Of a stretch of DNA of 64,000 nt, positions 33,541-44,401 are shown one piece after another. The DNA is from Shinisaurus crocodilurus. Its lineage: Eukaryota; Chordata; Lepidosauria; Squamata; Shinisauridae. Position 1 is the stretch's first letter, and the number at the start of each line of letters is the position of its first letter. A program made the position numbers and the translations under genes. The notes under the pieces are model-generated. The model did no database searches, was not told the DNA's origin, and saw nothing but the letters and a program-made list of their open reading frames with translations. The stretch lies in assembly GCA_021292165.1 (NCBI GenBank), contig CM037880.1, positions 26,744,232-26,808,231 on the forward strand, read 5' to 3'.

Positions 33541-35215
33541 TAGCTAGTGAATTCATTACAGGGATCCAGTATTATCTCCTGTTTTGTCGCGCCTGACGAC
33601 TTCTTCAGATACAATATTTTCTTAAGCAATCTGTAAATAGTTACAAAACAATTTGAAACCAACTCCTTGCTAACATTTTTTGAAAAAACCTATGAATATC
33701 TCCCGAAAAAAATATATCACTCGCCACTACTTGATAGTATTTTTTATAAAAGTAAGGAGTACGTAGCTTATGTCAGTTTCTTATCAGTTAAGTAAAGCTC
33801 AGTAGACCAAATTCTTTCTGTATAAAAAGAAAAATACTTGACTTTCTAGAATATATTTTAATTTTTACCCACCAGTATAACAAACACTTGAACACCACAC
33901 TCTTTTACCTGCGTGCAACTCCTGCTTATGGATGATGAAAAAATGATGAGAAAAATCCTTGCATACTTGGTCATAGCTCATACCACATTATATAGGCAAA
34001 ATGAAGGACACACAGACCCCATTAGTGTCAACACGTGACACCACAGAAGCCATTAATTGCTTGATTACTTCAACCAGGCGATCCTATACACGTATTTAAT
34101 TAACCATTCTGCCATACTGCACAGCAGAATATTAAAGGCAGAGTATCATGTTTGTTATAAAGTCAATAAGTGCAAAGTGCAATCAACCAAATAACATTTA
34201 TTAGCCAAGAAAGGATGTTAAATCCAAAGCTGCATTTAAACCACGGGGATGTATGGTATCCAGTTTGCATATCCATTCAGCCTCCTTTCTTAACAGTAAA
34301 TTGTCATGGTCATCCCAATTATATTTGTAGGGATATACCCTTTCTATGACCAAGAAGCGAAAATCATATCTGTGTGTTTTTTCTGTAAAGTGTTGGACCA
34401 GGGGTGCATCCAACACTTGATGTTTTAATTTGGAACGATGCTCCAAAATGCGCGTTTTAATACTGCGGGTGGTCTTACCTACATGCAGGAGACCACAGGG
34501 ACAAACAATTATATACACAACCCATTTGGTCAAGCAATTTGAAAAATGATACAATCTGAAAGTCCTATGATTACCTGGGTGCTGAAATATCTTAGTTTGT
34601 AAAGTCAAGGGGCAAACAGAACATTCACTGCATTTAAAATGGCCCTGAATTGTATTAGTTACAAGATTGGGTGGATCAATATCAGTATGCACCAACCGGT
34701 CCTGCAAGTTCTTAGTGCGTTTAAATCCAATCTGGGGAACAACCCCACAACCCGGTATCTCAGTAACAATATGCCAATGCTTATACAAGATGTTTTAAAT
34801 GGAATGTGCAAGATGTATATAGGTAAAAGAGCAGGTTATCCTGTAAGATGGAATAAGCTCCGAATTCTGTAGCAGGGAAGCACGGGAAACCACAGCTGCT
34901 CTTCCTTCAGCGTGATTGATAACCGTACTAGGATATCCCCTATTCATAAATTGTTGTCTTAACCTACGTTTGGCCACTCTATAATCATTTGTATGTGAAG
35001 AATTTCTTCGCAAGTGTAAATATTGACGATAAGGTAAATTGTTCCTTAGCTGTGAAGTGTGATAAGAAGAAAAATGTAAAATGGAATTCCTATCTTTAGG
35101 TTTTGTGTATGTTTTTATATACAGTCTATCATGTATCCTGTATACTATGGTGTCCAAAAATGAAATCTGCCATTTATCCTGATGCAACGTAAATTTTATA
35201 CTGTCATGAAGCAGC
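33541..35215 (-). mobile_element. Penelope-like retroelement, 5'-truncated, one in-frame stop
   Basis: The minus strand holds about 330 codons in a single frame (35187 down to 34201), broken by one stop at 34795-34797. The first part has ISFLDTIVYRI, KTYTKPKDRNSILHFSSYH, LRNNLPYRQYLHLRR and FMNRGYP, the thumb region that ends Penelope-type reverse transcriptases. Then come KNLQDRLVHTD, a cysteine cluster (CSECSVC) and a GIY-YIG nuclease: VVYIIVCPCGLLHVGKTTRS, then IKTRILEHRSKL and the catalytic-type E in KEAEWICKLDT. The upstream reverse-transcriptase core is missing. About 650 bases of 3' sequence follow (33541-34200), with a hammerhead-like motif. The element transposes, or once did, by target-primed reverse transcription. 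It is a dead copy but little decayed. Confidence 0.85.
33575..33612 (-). ncRNA. Hammerhead-ribozyme-like core in the Penelope-like element (decayed)
   Basis: On the - strand CTGAAGA (33602-33608) fits the invariant CUGANGA. GTCG and CGAC (with TCAGGCG as loop) form stem II, and AAAAC (33581-33585) stands where GAAAC is required. ACAGG then pairs with CCTGT about 15 bases on, a possible stem III. Penelope-like elements are known to carry minimal hammerheads in their terminal repeats. The core G-to-A change should abolish cleavage. Confidence 0.4.
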
Positions 35216-35252
35216 CTTCTTCAACCTGGTGCTCTCCATGCTGGCTGGGAAT

Positions 35253-36880
35253 AAGAATGTAAGAAGAGCCATGCTGGATCAGACCAAGGGTCCATCTAGC
35301 CCAACATTCTGTTCACATAGTAGCCAACCAGCTGCTCACAGAAAAACCACAAGCAGGATAGGAGAGCAACAGCACCCTCCTGCCTATGTTCTCCAGCAAC
35401 TGGTGTACAGAGGCATACTGCCGCTGATACTGGAGGTAGCATAGAGCCATCAGGACCAGTAGCCATCGATAGCCTTATCCTCCATGAATTTGTCCAATCC
35501 CCCTTTATTTATTTATTTATTTATTTATTAATTTATATTTATACCCCGTCTTTTTTCCTGAAAGGAACCCAAGGTGGCTTACATAATCCTCTTCCTCCTC
35601 TCCATTTAATCCTCATAACAACCCTGTGAGGTAGGTTAGGCTGAGAGTCAGTGACTGGCCCAAAGTCACCCAGTGAGTTTCATGGCCGAGCGGGGACTAG
35701 AACTTGGATCTCTCGAGTCCTAGTCCTTTAAAGCCATCCAAAGTGGTGGCCATCACTACAACTTGTGGAAGTGAATTTCATAGTTTAACTATGCGCTATG
35801 TGAAGGACTTCCTTTTATCTTTCCTGAATCTCCTACCAATCAGCTTCATGGGATCACCCCAGGATCTCTTTCTTGGTCAGTCACTGCTAGCTCCTTTTTG
35901 TTTTAAACACCCTAAATAATTTGGTGTCATCAGGAAACTTGGCCACTTCACTGCTCACTTCTAATTCCAGATCATTTATGAATAAGTTGGCAAGCATTAG
36001 TCCCAATAGGACCCCTCTGTTTACATCCCTCCATTGGGAGAATTTACCATTTATTCCTACTCTCTGCTTTCTGTTATTTAATCAGTCACTGATCCATAAA
36101 AGCACCTCTCCTCTTATTCCATGACTGCTAAGTTTGGTCAGGAGTCTTTTGCAAGGGACTCTCTCAAAAGCCTTTCAGAAGTCCAAGAAAACAATGTCTA
36201 CCGGATCACCCCTGTCCACGTGTTAATTGATACTCTCAAAGAACTCTAAAAGATGGGTGAGACAGGATTTACCTTTGCAGAAGATATGTTGCTTCTTTTT
36301 CAGCAGGGCTTGTCCTTCTATATGCTTACTAATTTTATCTTTAATAATGCTTTCCACCAATTTACCTAGAACAGACGTTAAGCTAATGAGCCTGTAATTT
36401 CCTGGATTCCCCTGGATCCCCTTTTAAAAAATTGGTGTTACATCGGCCATTTTCCAGTCCTCTGGTACAGAGGCTGAACTTAGGGACATGTCACATATTT
36501 TTTATTAGTTCAGCAATTTCACATTTGAGTTCTTTAAGAACTCTAGGATGGATACCATATGAAACTGGTGATTTATTAACTTTCAATTTGTCAACAAGGT
36601 TGAGAACTTCATATTTTGTCACCACTATTTGCTTCAGTTCCTCAGACTCCCTTTCTGATAACATCTGTTCAGGCACAGGTATCTGTCCTGTATCTTTTGC
36701 ATTGAGGACAGATTTAATTCATTCAGCTTCTCCACAATCTCTTTATCCTCCTTTAACTCCATTCATCCAATGGTCCAAGTGTCTTCCTAGCTGGTTTCTT
36801 GCTTCTGATATATTTAAAGAATTATTTATTGAAAGCCAGGAGTTCATTACACCGAGCACACATCCATGACTTCTGTCCAG
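35253..36880 (-). mobile_element. CR1-like LINE, reverse transcriptase end and 3' UTR, split by a SINE
   Basis: On the - strand, 36676-36491 reads DKLKVNKSPVSYGIHPRVLK and then CEIAELIKNM, the 'S-P-G-x-D-G-I-x-P' region of CR1-clade reverse transcriptases. Downstream on the same strand broken frames continue through PGNYRLISLTSV-, RQRVGINGKFS- and FINDLE-like segments. The 3' UTR (35800-35253) ends with the complement of GATCCAGCATGGCTCTTCTTACATTCTTA. Several frames and stops show it is dead. The tRNA-SINE at 35507-35728 sits inside the 3' UTR; the LINE text resumes at TTTAAAGCCATCC. Confidence 0.8.
35507..35728 (-). mobile_element. tRNA-derived SINE nested in the CR1-like LINE
   Basis: The copy runs from the (ATTT)n tail through CACCCAGTGAGTTTCATGGC to CTCTCGAGTCCTAGTCC. 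The flanking LINE reads ...CATGAATTTGTCCAATCCCC before and TTTAAAGCCATCC after, as in the uninterrupted copy at 21465-21500. The SINE is therefore younger than the LINE insertion. Confidence 0.88.
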
Positions 36881-36889
36881 CTGGGAGAG

Positions 36890-38200
36890 AGTCATACATG
36901 TGGCAGTGCAATACACTGGATAGCCCCCACATTGCTGCTGCCTTTCGGTTTGTTTACCTAGAAAACAAAGTTACTAGGAGAAAGTGGGGAATTTATTTCT
37001 AGTTATGTATTTATAGTTGCTGACTAGTAGAAGGCAGGGAATGATGGAAGTTGTGGTACAACACATCTGGGGAGTGCCAGGTTGGAGAAGGCTAGCTTAC
37101 AGATAAGGGGGAATTAACAAGCCAAATATATATTAAGATACATTTTGACAGGGTGAACCATAATCCATACAAGCACTGAATGAATTTTGAAGGATATAAC
37201 ACAGAACAAATCTTACTATGTTTGGTTGGGTAGAAAACAAAAGGACACCAGTTACATACTCACCTTGTGGAGATACTTCAAATATGGGGAAAGATGGAAC
37301 ATCTTGTGTTGGTATCTGGAATTTTTCAAGAGAGAAATCTTACAAGAGTTGAAGCAGATGTGGATTAGATAAATGATGAGATGTTATCAATCAGCTTGAA
37401 TGTATAATATATGAGAAATGAATATGTAAGGCTAAATATATTCAGCTTCTTTGTTCCAGTATTTGCAACTTGAGGCATTTTGTAATGCCCCACATATTTT
37501 AAAACAAAGTAACGAGATCTGATTAGGTTTGAGGACTTGTTAGGGGCTGCTAAGGGGTTTGTTTCAGAATTGTACAAGTCTTTTTTCCTGGGTACGTTAA
37601 AAAAAGAAAATGTATGTTCAACTGAGAGAAGGATTTAGAAATGGAAATTACTGTGGAGAACTGGGCAGACACATAGCAGCAAAATACAGTCATTTAAGTC
37701 CTTCTCTCAAGGAAGTTAACTTATAAGATTTTGAGCAGGTGGTATGTAACATCTGTGCAGATTCAACAAATTTGTTAAAAGGGTAATGGGGCCTGTTGGA
37801 AAGGATGTTGCAGAGGTGCTCCTTTAAGCATATATGGTGTCCTGTAGATATATTCAATAATTTTGGCCAAAAAAGATTTAAAAGATCAAAGGCCATAATA
37901 TTACCCTATGCCCCTAAATTAATCTTGTTGGAAAGAGTTTAGAAAATTGTAGAATTTTATACTCTCAAAGATCTTTAAAGTAATTTGTTAATAATAGCAA
38001 CCAAGTTCTGTATAGCTGAAAAGCAGAAAAATGTGGAGGCCTCTACAATTATAATTGGCATGTAACTCTTGGGACATTGTAGTCATGCAAAAGCTAATAA
38101 TTAACTGCTAATGAATCTTATGCAGGCAGCTCAAGCTCTTTAGATGAACTGTGCATTTTTGTGCAGATGGGGCTCCTTCCCCCTGAGTTATGCAGATGTT
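36890..38200. other. Intergenic stretch upstream of ODAD2
   Basis: AT-rich, with a palindromic MITE fragment at about 37018-37098 (GATGGAAGTTGTGGTACAAC, ACATCTGGGGAGTGCCAG). No exon-like frame seen. Confidence 0.45.
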
Positions 38201-38213
38201 AACAAAATTGCTT

Positions 38214-38300
38214 AGACCAGCCTTCCCCAACCTGGTGCCCTTCAGGTGTGTTTGGACTACAATTCCCAACATGCCCCAGCCAGCAAGGGATGCAACCAGG
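38214..38300. mobile_element. Half copy of the palindromic MITE at the ODAD2 promoter edge
   Basis: CCAGCCTTCCCCAACCTGGT and TTTGGACTACAATTCCCAAC are followed by CATGCCCCAGCCAGCAAGG. Only one arm is present. It ends about 100 bp before the CpG-rich promoter region. Confidence 0.65.
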
Positions 38301-38379
38301 AAATCTGAAGTGTTCTGTGTGTATGGGGGGGCAATGATTGACAGCTGGGGCAGTCTGTCGAGGAAAGAGCATAATACGC

Positions 38380-38770
38380 AGGCAAGCAGTCCAAAGGATC
38401 CGCTTTCTCCCTCACGAGGCGTGGAGTGCTCGTTGGAGGGGGGGTGTCCCAAAGTAGTCAATGAATGGCGGCGAATGAGTCGCGGCGGGAGGGCTAAAGG
38501 GGGGAGGGTCTCGCCTAGTACCTGCGTTGTTTACCGGGAGGAAGCGCCTAGCGACGGAAGGCCGCGGCCGGCCCGTCTCCATGGCAACCGTGCCGCGTTT
38601 GCTCTTCGACGGCGGCGACGGCGGCCGCAGCAATAGCAGCATTTGCGTGGATTACAAGGGATGGCTCCGGAACAGCTTGGTCCGTAAGAGAACGAGGGGC
38701 TACGAAGAAGCGTTCTGCAGTGGGTGGTCGTGCCTCCCCCCATTTTAGGGGCTTCTTTGCTGTTTTTCTG
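38380..38770 (+). promoter_or_regulatory. ODAD2: ODAD2 CpG-island promoter with X-box and forkhead site
   Basis: This is the only CpG-dense stretch outside the GC-rich transposon, and it lies 0.8-1.1 kb before the ODAD2 start codon. No TATA box is seen. It contains GTCTCCATGGCAAC (38575-38588), which matches 12 of 14 bases of the ideal RFX X-box palindrome, and TTGTTTAC (38527-38534), a forkhead site of the type FOXJ1 binds. RFX factors and FOXJ1 are the known regulators of motile-cilium genes, and ODAD2 is one. A GTAAGA donor at 38684 makes an untranslated first exon ending at 38683 likely; the transcription start is not determined. Confidence 0.7.
38590..38683 (+). other. ODAD2: Probable untranslated exon 1 of ODAD2 (5' end unknown)
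   Basis: The only strong donor in the CpG island on this strand is TCC|GTAAGA at 38683/38684. The next exon has an acceptor-like TTTTTTATATCCATTTGCTAAG ending at 39482. If the transcript began upstream of 38581, an ATG there would open a 36-codon upstream frame that ends in exon 2 before the main start; it overlaps the X-box and more likely lies in the promoter. Confidence 0.45.
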
Positions 38771-39235
38771 GAAAGGGAGCCCACGGCCACGAGGGTTCAA
38801 CCCAGTCTCCCCTCCAGTAATGAAGACTAGGCTGTTACTTTTCTGCTCTGGAGGAGAAGCCGGGGCTGCTGAAAACACCCCCCCCCCCGTTCCTTGGTGA
38901 CTACGGGTGAGAGAGGATTAGAGGCAGTAAGCCTCACAACTTGGCTCTAGTATCCATCCCATGAGCCAGCAGCCCAAAACATCTGGAGATCTATTTTCTG
39001 CCCATCCTTGCTTTAGATGACTTAGAATAAATATCTTGTCCTCACCCCATCCTGGTTCACCCACTACTGAGGAACCTCTGAGGGTGGACCTGCCTTGGCA
39101 AATGGGATTTGGGGTGTTTGGCCTGCATCTTCCTAATCCTCAATTTCCAAAGTGGAGGATCTTGGTTGAATTTAATACTTGATTGTAATGACTAACATAT
39201 ATCACTGTAGTAAGTGTGTGTGTGCATTAATATTT

Positions 39236-39300
39236 GAAACGGGAAGACCCAGGTTCAAATACTAACTCAGCTATGAAGTTTGTAAATCTACCTAACAGAT
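39236..39300 (+). mobile_element. tRNA-derived SINE relic
   Basis: GAAGACCCAGGTTCAAATAC keeps a B-box (GGTTCAAAT), followed by TCAGCTATGAAG. Only the head remains. It lies in ODAD2 intron 1. Confidence 0.45.
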
Positions 39301-39510
39301 GTTGTGATAAAGAGTGGGGTGGGGGAAAGCTAGATGTGTATACCATGTCAGTCACCGTTTACTTGGCTTTTTGTAGACCTGTCAGCTGGATGGGGCATCT
39401 GATCCCGCACAAGTGTTAGCATTTATATGACATATACTGTTTGGGATTGTAAAGTTTTTGTTTTTTATATCCATTTGCTAAGGTATATGACTTTGGGATG
39501 AGCCTGTGCC

Positions 39511-39734
39511 ATGGGAGTGGCATTGACAAGAGCAGCTCAATGGACTGCTGCTGGTTCTGGAACTGGTACACTAGAAATCACACCATTGAATGAATCTATC
39601 TTGAATGAAATCATTAAGTTTATGGAAACCTTTAGTAACAAACATCCTCAAGAAGCTGCATTTGTCTTTAAAGAGCCACTTCAATGGCAGACAAAGCTAG
39701 AGCCTTCAGCATTTGAATCAGGCTATGAAGTCAG
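39511..39734 (+). CDS. ODAD2: ODAD2 exon 2 (first coding exon)
   Basis: ODAD2 (ARMC4) is a subunit of the outer dynein arm docking complex on axonemal doublet microtubules; loss in humans causes primary ciliary dyskinesia. This exon encodes [19 protein letters not shown], then [17 protein letters not shown], and ends with FESGYEV and a split serine codon at a GTAAGA donor (39735). The start is chosen because it matches the conserved M-G-V-A-L N-terminus I know for this protein; its context (GTGCCATGG) is also good. The exon probably begins at 39483. The whole protein is about 1,040 residues; the window gives the N-terminal part, which precedes the armadillo repeats. The gene follows MPP7 in the same direction, as in human. 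Confidence 0.9.
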
Positions 39735-40479
39735 GTAAGACTGAGTTCAGATAACCAGATATTAATTAAACATCAAGCCTACACATTCACATGTTTGCTC
39801 TTTAACACTCCTGTCTTATGAATAAAGATTTCATGCTTTTCATGCTTCTTTCATCTGTACATCTTGTTCTACCCAATTCCTACCAAAATTGTTAGGTTGT
39901 GATTTATATCTTTTTTTTCATGAGGGCTCTTAATATTTCTGTTGCCTTGAACATAACTTGACACCTGGATATTTAAGGCTGTAGACCAGAAACCACTTGC
40001 ATTTTGTACACTGCTGAATTCAAGAGAATTCACAAGCGTATACTGTACATGGATTTGTTTGGTAAAAACTCACCAGTTCTTGGAATAATAGCAAAGGTCA
40101 TAATCAAGCTGAAGTTAAGCACTTTTTCTCCCATTGAATCCATGGGACTTTAAAGTATTTAACTTTGGCTAGTTAGAGCCTACAGTGCATTGTGTTTACT
40201 GGGCCCCAGACTAACCATGCACATTAAAGAGGTCCTGAATGAGGACTGTAATTAGCTACAAAGAGTTGTCAGAAACAAGTTCTCATCCTTCTGCCTTTTG
40301 AATACTACTCATTCCTTTTGAACAATTGGCAGCCTTCTTTTAATTTTTGCATGGTGTTTATCCAGTAGTGTGTGAGGGTGCATCCAGATGGAGGGTTCCT
40401 AACACTACTAATGAGAAGGCATTGTGTAGCTCCCCCCCCAACGGATTTTCTGCAATAAAAAAAAGAAGACTGAAGAAGC

Positions 40480-40715
40480 AGTATTTATTTATTATATTTA
40501 TACCCCGCCTTTTTTCCTTCAAGGAACCGAAGGTGGCTTACATAATCCTCCTCCTCTCCATTTTATCCTCACAACAACCCTGTGAGGTAGGTTAGGCTGA
40601 GAGTCAGTGACTGGCCCAAAGTCACCCAGTGAGTTTCATGGCCGAGTGGGGACTAGAACCCGGATCTTCAGAGTCCCAGTCCAACACTCTCACCACTATG
40701 CCACACTAGCTCTAG
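40480..40715 (-). mobile_element. tRNA-derived SINE in ODAD2 intron 2
   Basis: Complete copy from a T-rich tail (TTATTTATTATATTTATACC) through CCTGTGAGGTAGGTTAGGCT to GTCCCAGTCCAACACTCTCA. Confidence 0.88.
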
Positions 40716-41259
40716 AAAAACACACTAGAAAAACACAAGAAGGTTACAAGTTATAAGAAGTCCTCTGGATCCCCTGTAAAATTCTGTGGAAAAGGAAGGA
40801 CAATGGCATGATAAAGCTTTGGAAGCACCCTGAGATTTGCTGGTCATAACACTTAAGATTAAGATGTTTCTGTTGTAGCCCTCACAGATCTTCAAAGAAG
40901 AAAAAATAGCAGGGAGGTGGGATAAGCACCAGAGGCAGAGGTAAAACAGGAGAGAAAGAACCCTCAATGGATGGTAGGAAAATAGTTTATTGTGGTATGC
41001 CCAGTGCATTTCAGTTATGAATTAAATTCTTTTTATGGTAATCTGTAAAAACATCCTCATAAACTTTTTAATATTGTAACAGTAATTCAGAAATAAAAGC
41101 TTAAAATTGCAGTGGTTTAATTGGCAATTTTGGATTATGTAAAACTTTACACCATCATGTTTTAGTTTAATAGTACATCATTTTAAATCTTTATTTATGA
41201 ATTACTGTTTACAGATGGATGTTTGTATAGTCAGCCTGATAGAAGTTGGGTTATAATAA

Positions 41260-41514
41260 TACAGTAATACGTTGGATTGCAAGTAACTTGGTTTGAGAGC
41301 GTTTTGCAAGACAAGCAAATTTTTAAATATTTATTTAATTTTTTTGACTTGATATACAAGCGACGTCTTGCAATACAAGTACTGTAGTACGGCTTAAATT
41401 AAAAATCTCTGTACAATTTTTTTTGGGGGGGATTTCGTTTTGATATAAGAGTGTTTTGGATTACAAGCACGTTTCTGGAACGAATTATGCTCTCAATCCA
41501 AGGCATGACTGTAA
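41260..41514. mobile_element. Mariner/Tigger-type MITE, copy 1
   Basis: The ends TACAGTAATACGTTGGATTG and CAATCCAAGGCATGACTGTA are inverted, with TA at both borders. The body (AAGTAACTTGGTTTGAGAGC, TTTGGATTACAAGCACG) is nearly identical to 55001-55254. No transposase coding. Confidence 0.75.
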
Positions 41515-41611
41515 GCCGTTTTCTTAGCTTCTTTTTCCTAGCTCCTATTTTCTCCTGGGGTTTTTCCTTTCATATTTCCTTTCATATTTCCAGCTAGAAA
41601 TACACATACTA

Positions 41612-41890
41612 ACCTGGTTTGCACATAATGGTGGCATTTGGTGTGCAAGCCACTTCCGGTTTGCAGCAACAACCTATGAATGCCCTATTCGTAAGTTGTT
41701 AGCATGACGCCCAACCCTGGACACTTTCAGTTATTTGTGGGTTAAACAGCCCAAAGTTAACCCATGGGTTGTTCTTAGGTTGCTGCAAATGACGTGGCTC
41801 GTACGTCCGTGCAAATCTTGGGTTAATTAATCTTGGGTTAATTAACCCATGATTTGCTACTGAATGCTGCTGTTACATGCAAACAGCCCC
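41612..41890. mobile_element. Candidate MITE with gttcacat-type ends
   Basis: ACCTGGTTTGCACATAATGG at the left and GTTACATGCAAACAGCCCC at the right are imperfect inverted ends, with inverted AACCCATGGGTT- and TTAACCCA-rich text inside. It resembles the element at 44654-44921. The family is not identified. Confidence 0.45.
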
Positions 41891-42785
41891 ACAATTTTGT
41901 GAAGCAAAAGGAAAAAAAGTATTCACAAAAGAAAACGTGCCTGTAGAAAACCTTAAAGTTGCCATACCCAAACAACAGAAATCCAGAGGGAAGCTCTAAA
42001 GTGACACTGCTGATTTGGAATTGATTACCAAATTTGACACTCTGGAATTTGATCTCAACAAACCTTGGGAATTTCTAGCTCATTCCTGGCCGCTTGTCGG
42101 GCATGTGTCACACTCACACTAATTAGATCTTATTCATTTGTTTGGATTTGTATTCATTTGTGCTCTTCATAGTACTACGACACAGAAAATCTATCATCTG
42201 TATTGCTTGACCCTGTAGCCTTACCTTTGAGAGGGATTTTACCCTTAAAGGTGGCCTAAAAATAATATTAAATGAAATAAATAAATTTAAACAAAACAAA
42301 TACACACCTATTCTTATCTCTGTACTGAATGATGCATACCTGCTTACAGGACTACTTGTTTCTGGGTAGCGTTCCATGCTAGAATGACCAAGAAATGGAA
42401 ACCAGCATACAATATCCCAATTATTTGTAGATACCAATGGATTTCATTCCCATAATGTACCATGAGCAAATAAGCTGGAATTTACAGAATTGGGACAGTT
42501 AGGAAAGAGATAAAAATATTCCTCACAAGAAACAGGAATCATCTGGGTAAGGTGCAGGTTTAGCTTCCCGCCCCTATGGTTTTCCCTTCTATAACCCAAT
42601 TTATTCCCAGGAGAAAAAGTAAAGAGCTGTTCTACGCTTGAGAAACTGCTGTGATGGGAGCAGTGCATGTCCCTGACTCTGTATACTGGCTGGCCTGGCC
42701 TCCACTTTGAGGGACACCATGGATATACATTGTACCCCCATGTGTCATTGCAATGTAAGACCCCGCTGAATGCCTCCCCATCATA

Positions 42786-43032
42786 ATATTTATTTATTTA
42801 TTAATTATATTTATACCCTGCCTTTTTTCCTGCAAGGAACCCAAGGCGGCTTACATAATCCTCCTCCTCTCCATTTTATCCTCACAACAACCCTGTGAGG
42901 TAGGTTAGGCTGAGAGTCAGTGACTGGCCCAAAGTCACCCAGTGAGCTTCATGGCCGAGTGGGGACTACCAGTCACCGGATCTCCCAAGTCCCAGTCCAA
43001 CGCTCTCACCACTACGCCACACTGGCTCTCTA
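42786..43032 (-). mobile_element. tRNA-derived SINE in ODAD2 intron 2
   Basis: Complete copy: (ATTT)n tail, CCTGCAAGGAACCCAAGGCG, CCTGTGAGGTAGGTTAGGCT, and head ending GTCCCAGTCCAACGCTCTCA. A small ACCAGTCACC insertion disturbs the B-box area. Confidence 0.88.
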
Positions 43033-43484
43033 TTTAAAAATAGTATAGTAATTGTTTGGTATATTATTATAAATATTTTAATAATATAGTATTATATGCT
43101 TGTAATATAATAATGTAATATTATTTGTTACAACTGCTTGTTGAGCACCTGTACAATCTCAGCAATTTCAGTAAATCTAGCTTTGCCTTGAAGCTTATAT
43201 TGTCACAGACTGGAATGGAAAGTGCTATTTGAGTTTAAGCCTGCCCACTCGCCCCACAAGGTTTGCGTGAAGGTGAACTGTGCTGTACATAAGTTTTAAT
43301 CTCTTTGTTGACCGCTTTTCCATTATTCAGATCACAATTTCAGATCTTTCTGGCAAAATTTTCAAATTCTGTATATGTTTTATTGCAGTTTATTTTCTAC
43401 TGTGTTTTCATAGCTGTAGTCTATTCAAAAAAATTCCAGTTATTATGAATTCTTGCTGATTAAGTTGTTATTTTATTCTTCCAG

Positions 43485-43642
43485 TGAAAAAACTGTCCAG
43501 TCTCAAGAAATAGACAAAGATGGGCAGCCACTGCTCTTGCTCAAAGGATCAACTATTCAAGTTCACAGTTTTGGGCAGCTGTCTCGTTTGCTGTATGTGG
43601 CTGCAGAAAAAAGGCTAAAGGAAGCACAAGCATGCCTTGAAG
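43485..43642 (+). CDS. ODAD2: ODAD2 exon 3
   Basis: Acceptor TTATTCTTCCAG, donor GTATTC at 43643. The split codon AG|T joins exon 2 as serine, and the frame then reads EKTVQSQEIDKDGQPLLLL, SFGQLSRLLYVAAEK and LKEAQACLE. S-F-G-Q-L-S-R-L-L and K-E-A-Q-A-C are conserved ODAD2 blocks. The preceding intron 2 (39735-43484) contains two tRNA-SINEs and a mariner-type MITE. Confidence 0.9.
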
Positions 43643-43964
43643 GTATTCAGGACTTCTCTGCTTGTAATCCTGGGAGCTTCTGAGCTATACAGGGATGCAA
43701 CTCCCCCAGCCCCACTCGGTGCCATATTTTGTCCACCTTGTCCTTGGTACAGCAAGGACTTAAGTAGCAGGGGAATCACTTAGGAGAGGCAGTTTATCTT
43801 GGCTTAGAGTCAGAAATGGTATATTAAAATCAGGCAGCCCTTAGAGATATTTCAAATCTTATTCCATCCCAATTCATGAATATTTATTTTGTGATTAATT
43901 GAGCCCATTAATTTCCTAACACTGTTCATCTCAATTTCATAATACTAATGTGAACTACTTATAG

Positions 43965-44160
43965 CCAATAGAGATCCTATTGTGAAAATTCTTGGCCCTG
44001 GATATGGAACAATTGAAGGAGAGGATTTGTCCATGCTTCGTTTACTAGACAAAATGAAAAAAGATGATGCTTCTGATAATGAAATGAAAATGAAAATTTC
44101 TCTACTTCTCCAGCAGCTGGATATGCAACTACTCAACAGCTCTTTAAAACAGATTTCACA
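43965..44160 (+). CDS. ODAD2: ODAD2 exon 4
   Basis: Acceptor CTACTTATAG, donor GTGAGT at 44161. The joined frame is EANRDPIVKILG, a short acidic-basic linker with LLDKMKKDDASDNEMKMKI, then LLLQQLDMQLLNSSLKQIS and the first two bases of a glutamine codon. The L-L-Q-Q-L-D-M-Q-L-L-N motif is characteristic of the ODAD2 N-terminal region. Confidence 0.9.
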
Positions 44161-44401
44161 GTGAGTGTATTTCAGATAGAACTTTGTTTAAAACATTGTG
44201 TTCCATTTTATCAAGCCAATGCCTCTCAAAGAGGCTAACAATGTACTTTACCTTTTAGCAAATGGGGTTTTACTTTTGCATTTATTAATTTAAAACCCAG
44301 ACTGCAGAAATAAAAGGTATGAAAATGTCTGTAATGTTTTCTCATTAGGGAAGTAATTTAGAATTTTTTATAGTTTTGCTGTACAAATATGTACATGTAG
44401 T

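Noticed and set aside
36432..36869. 145-codon plus-strand frame
   Set aside because: It is antisense to the CR1-like reverse transcriptase read on the - strand.
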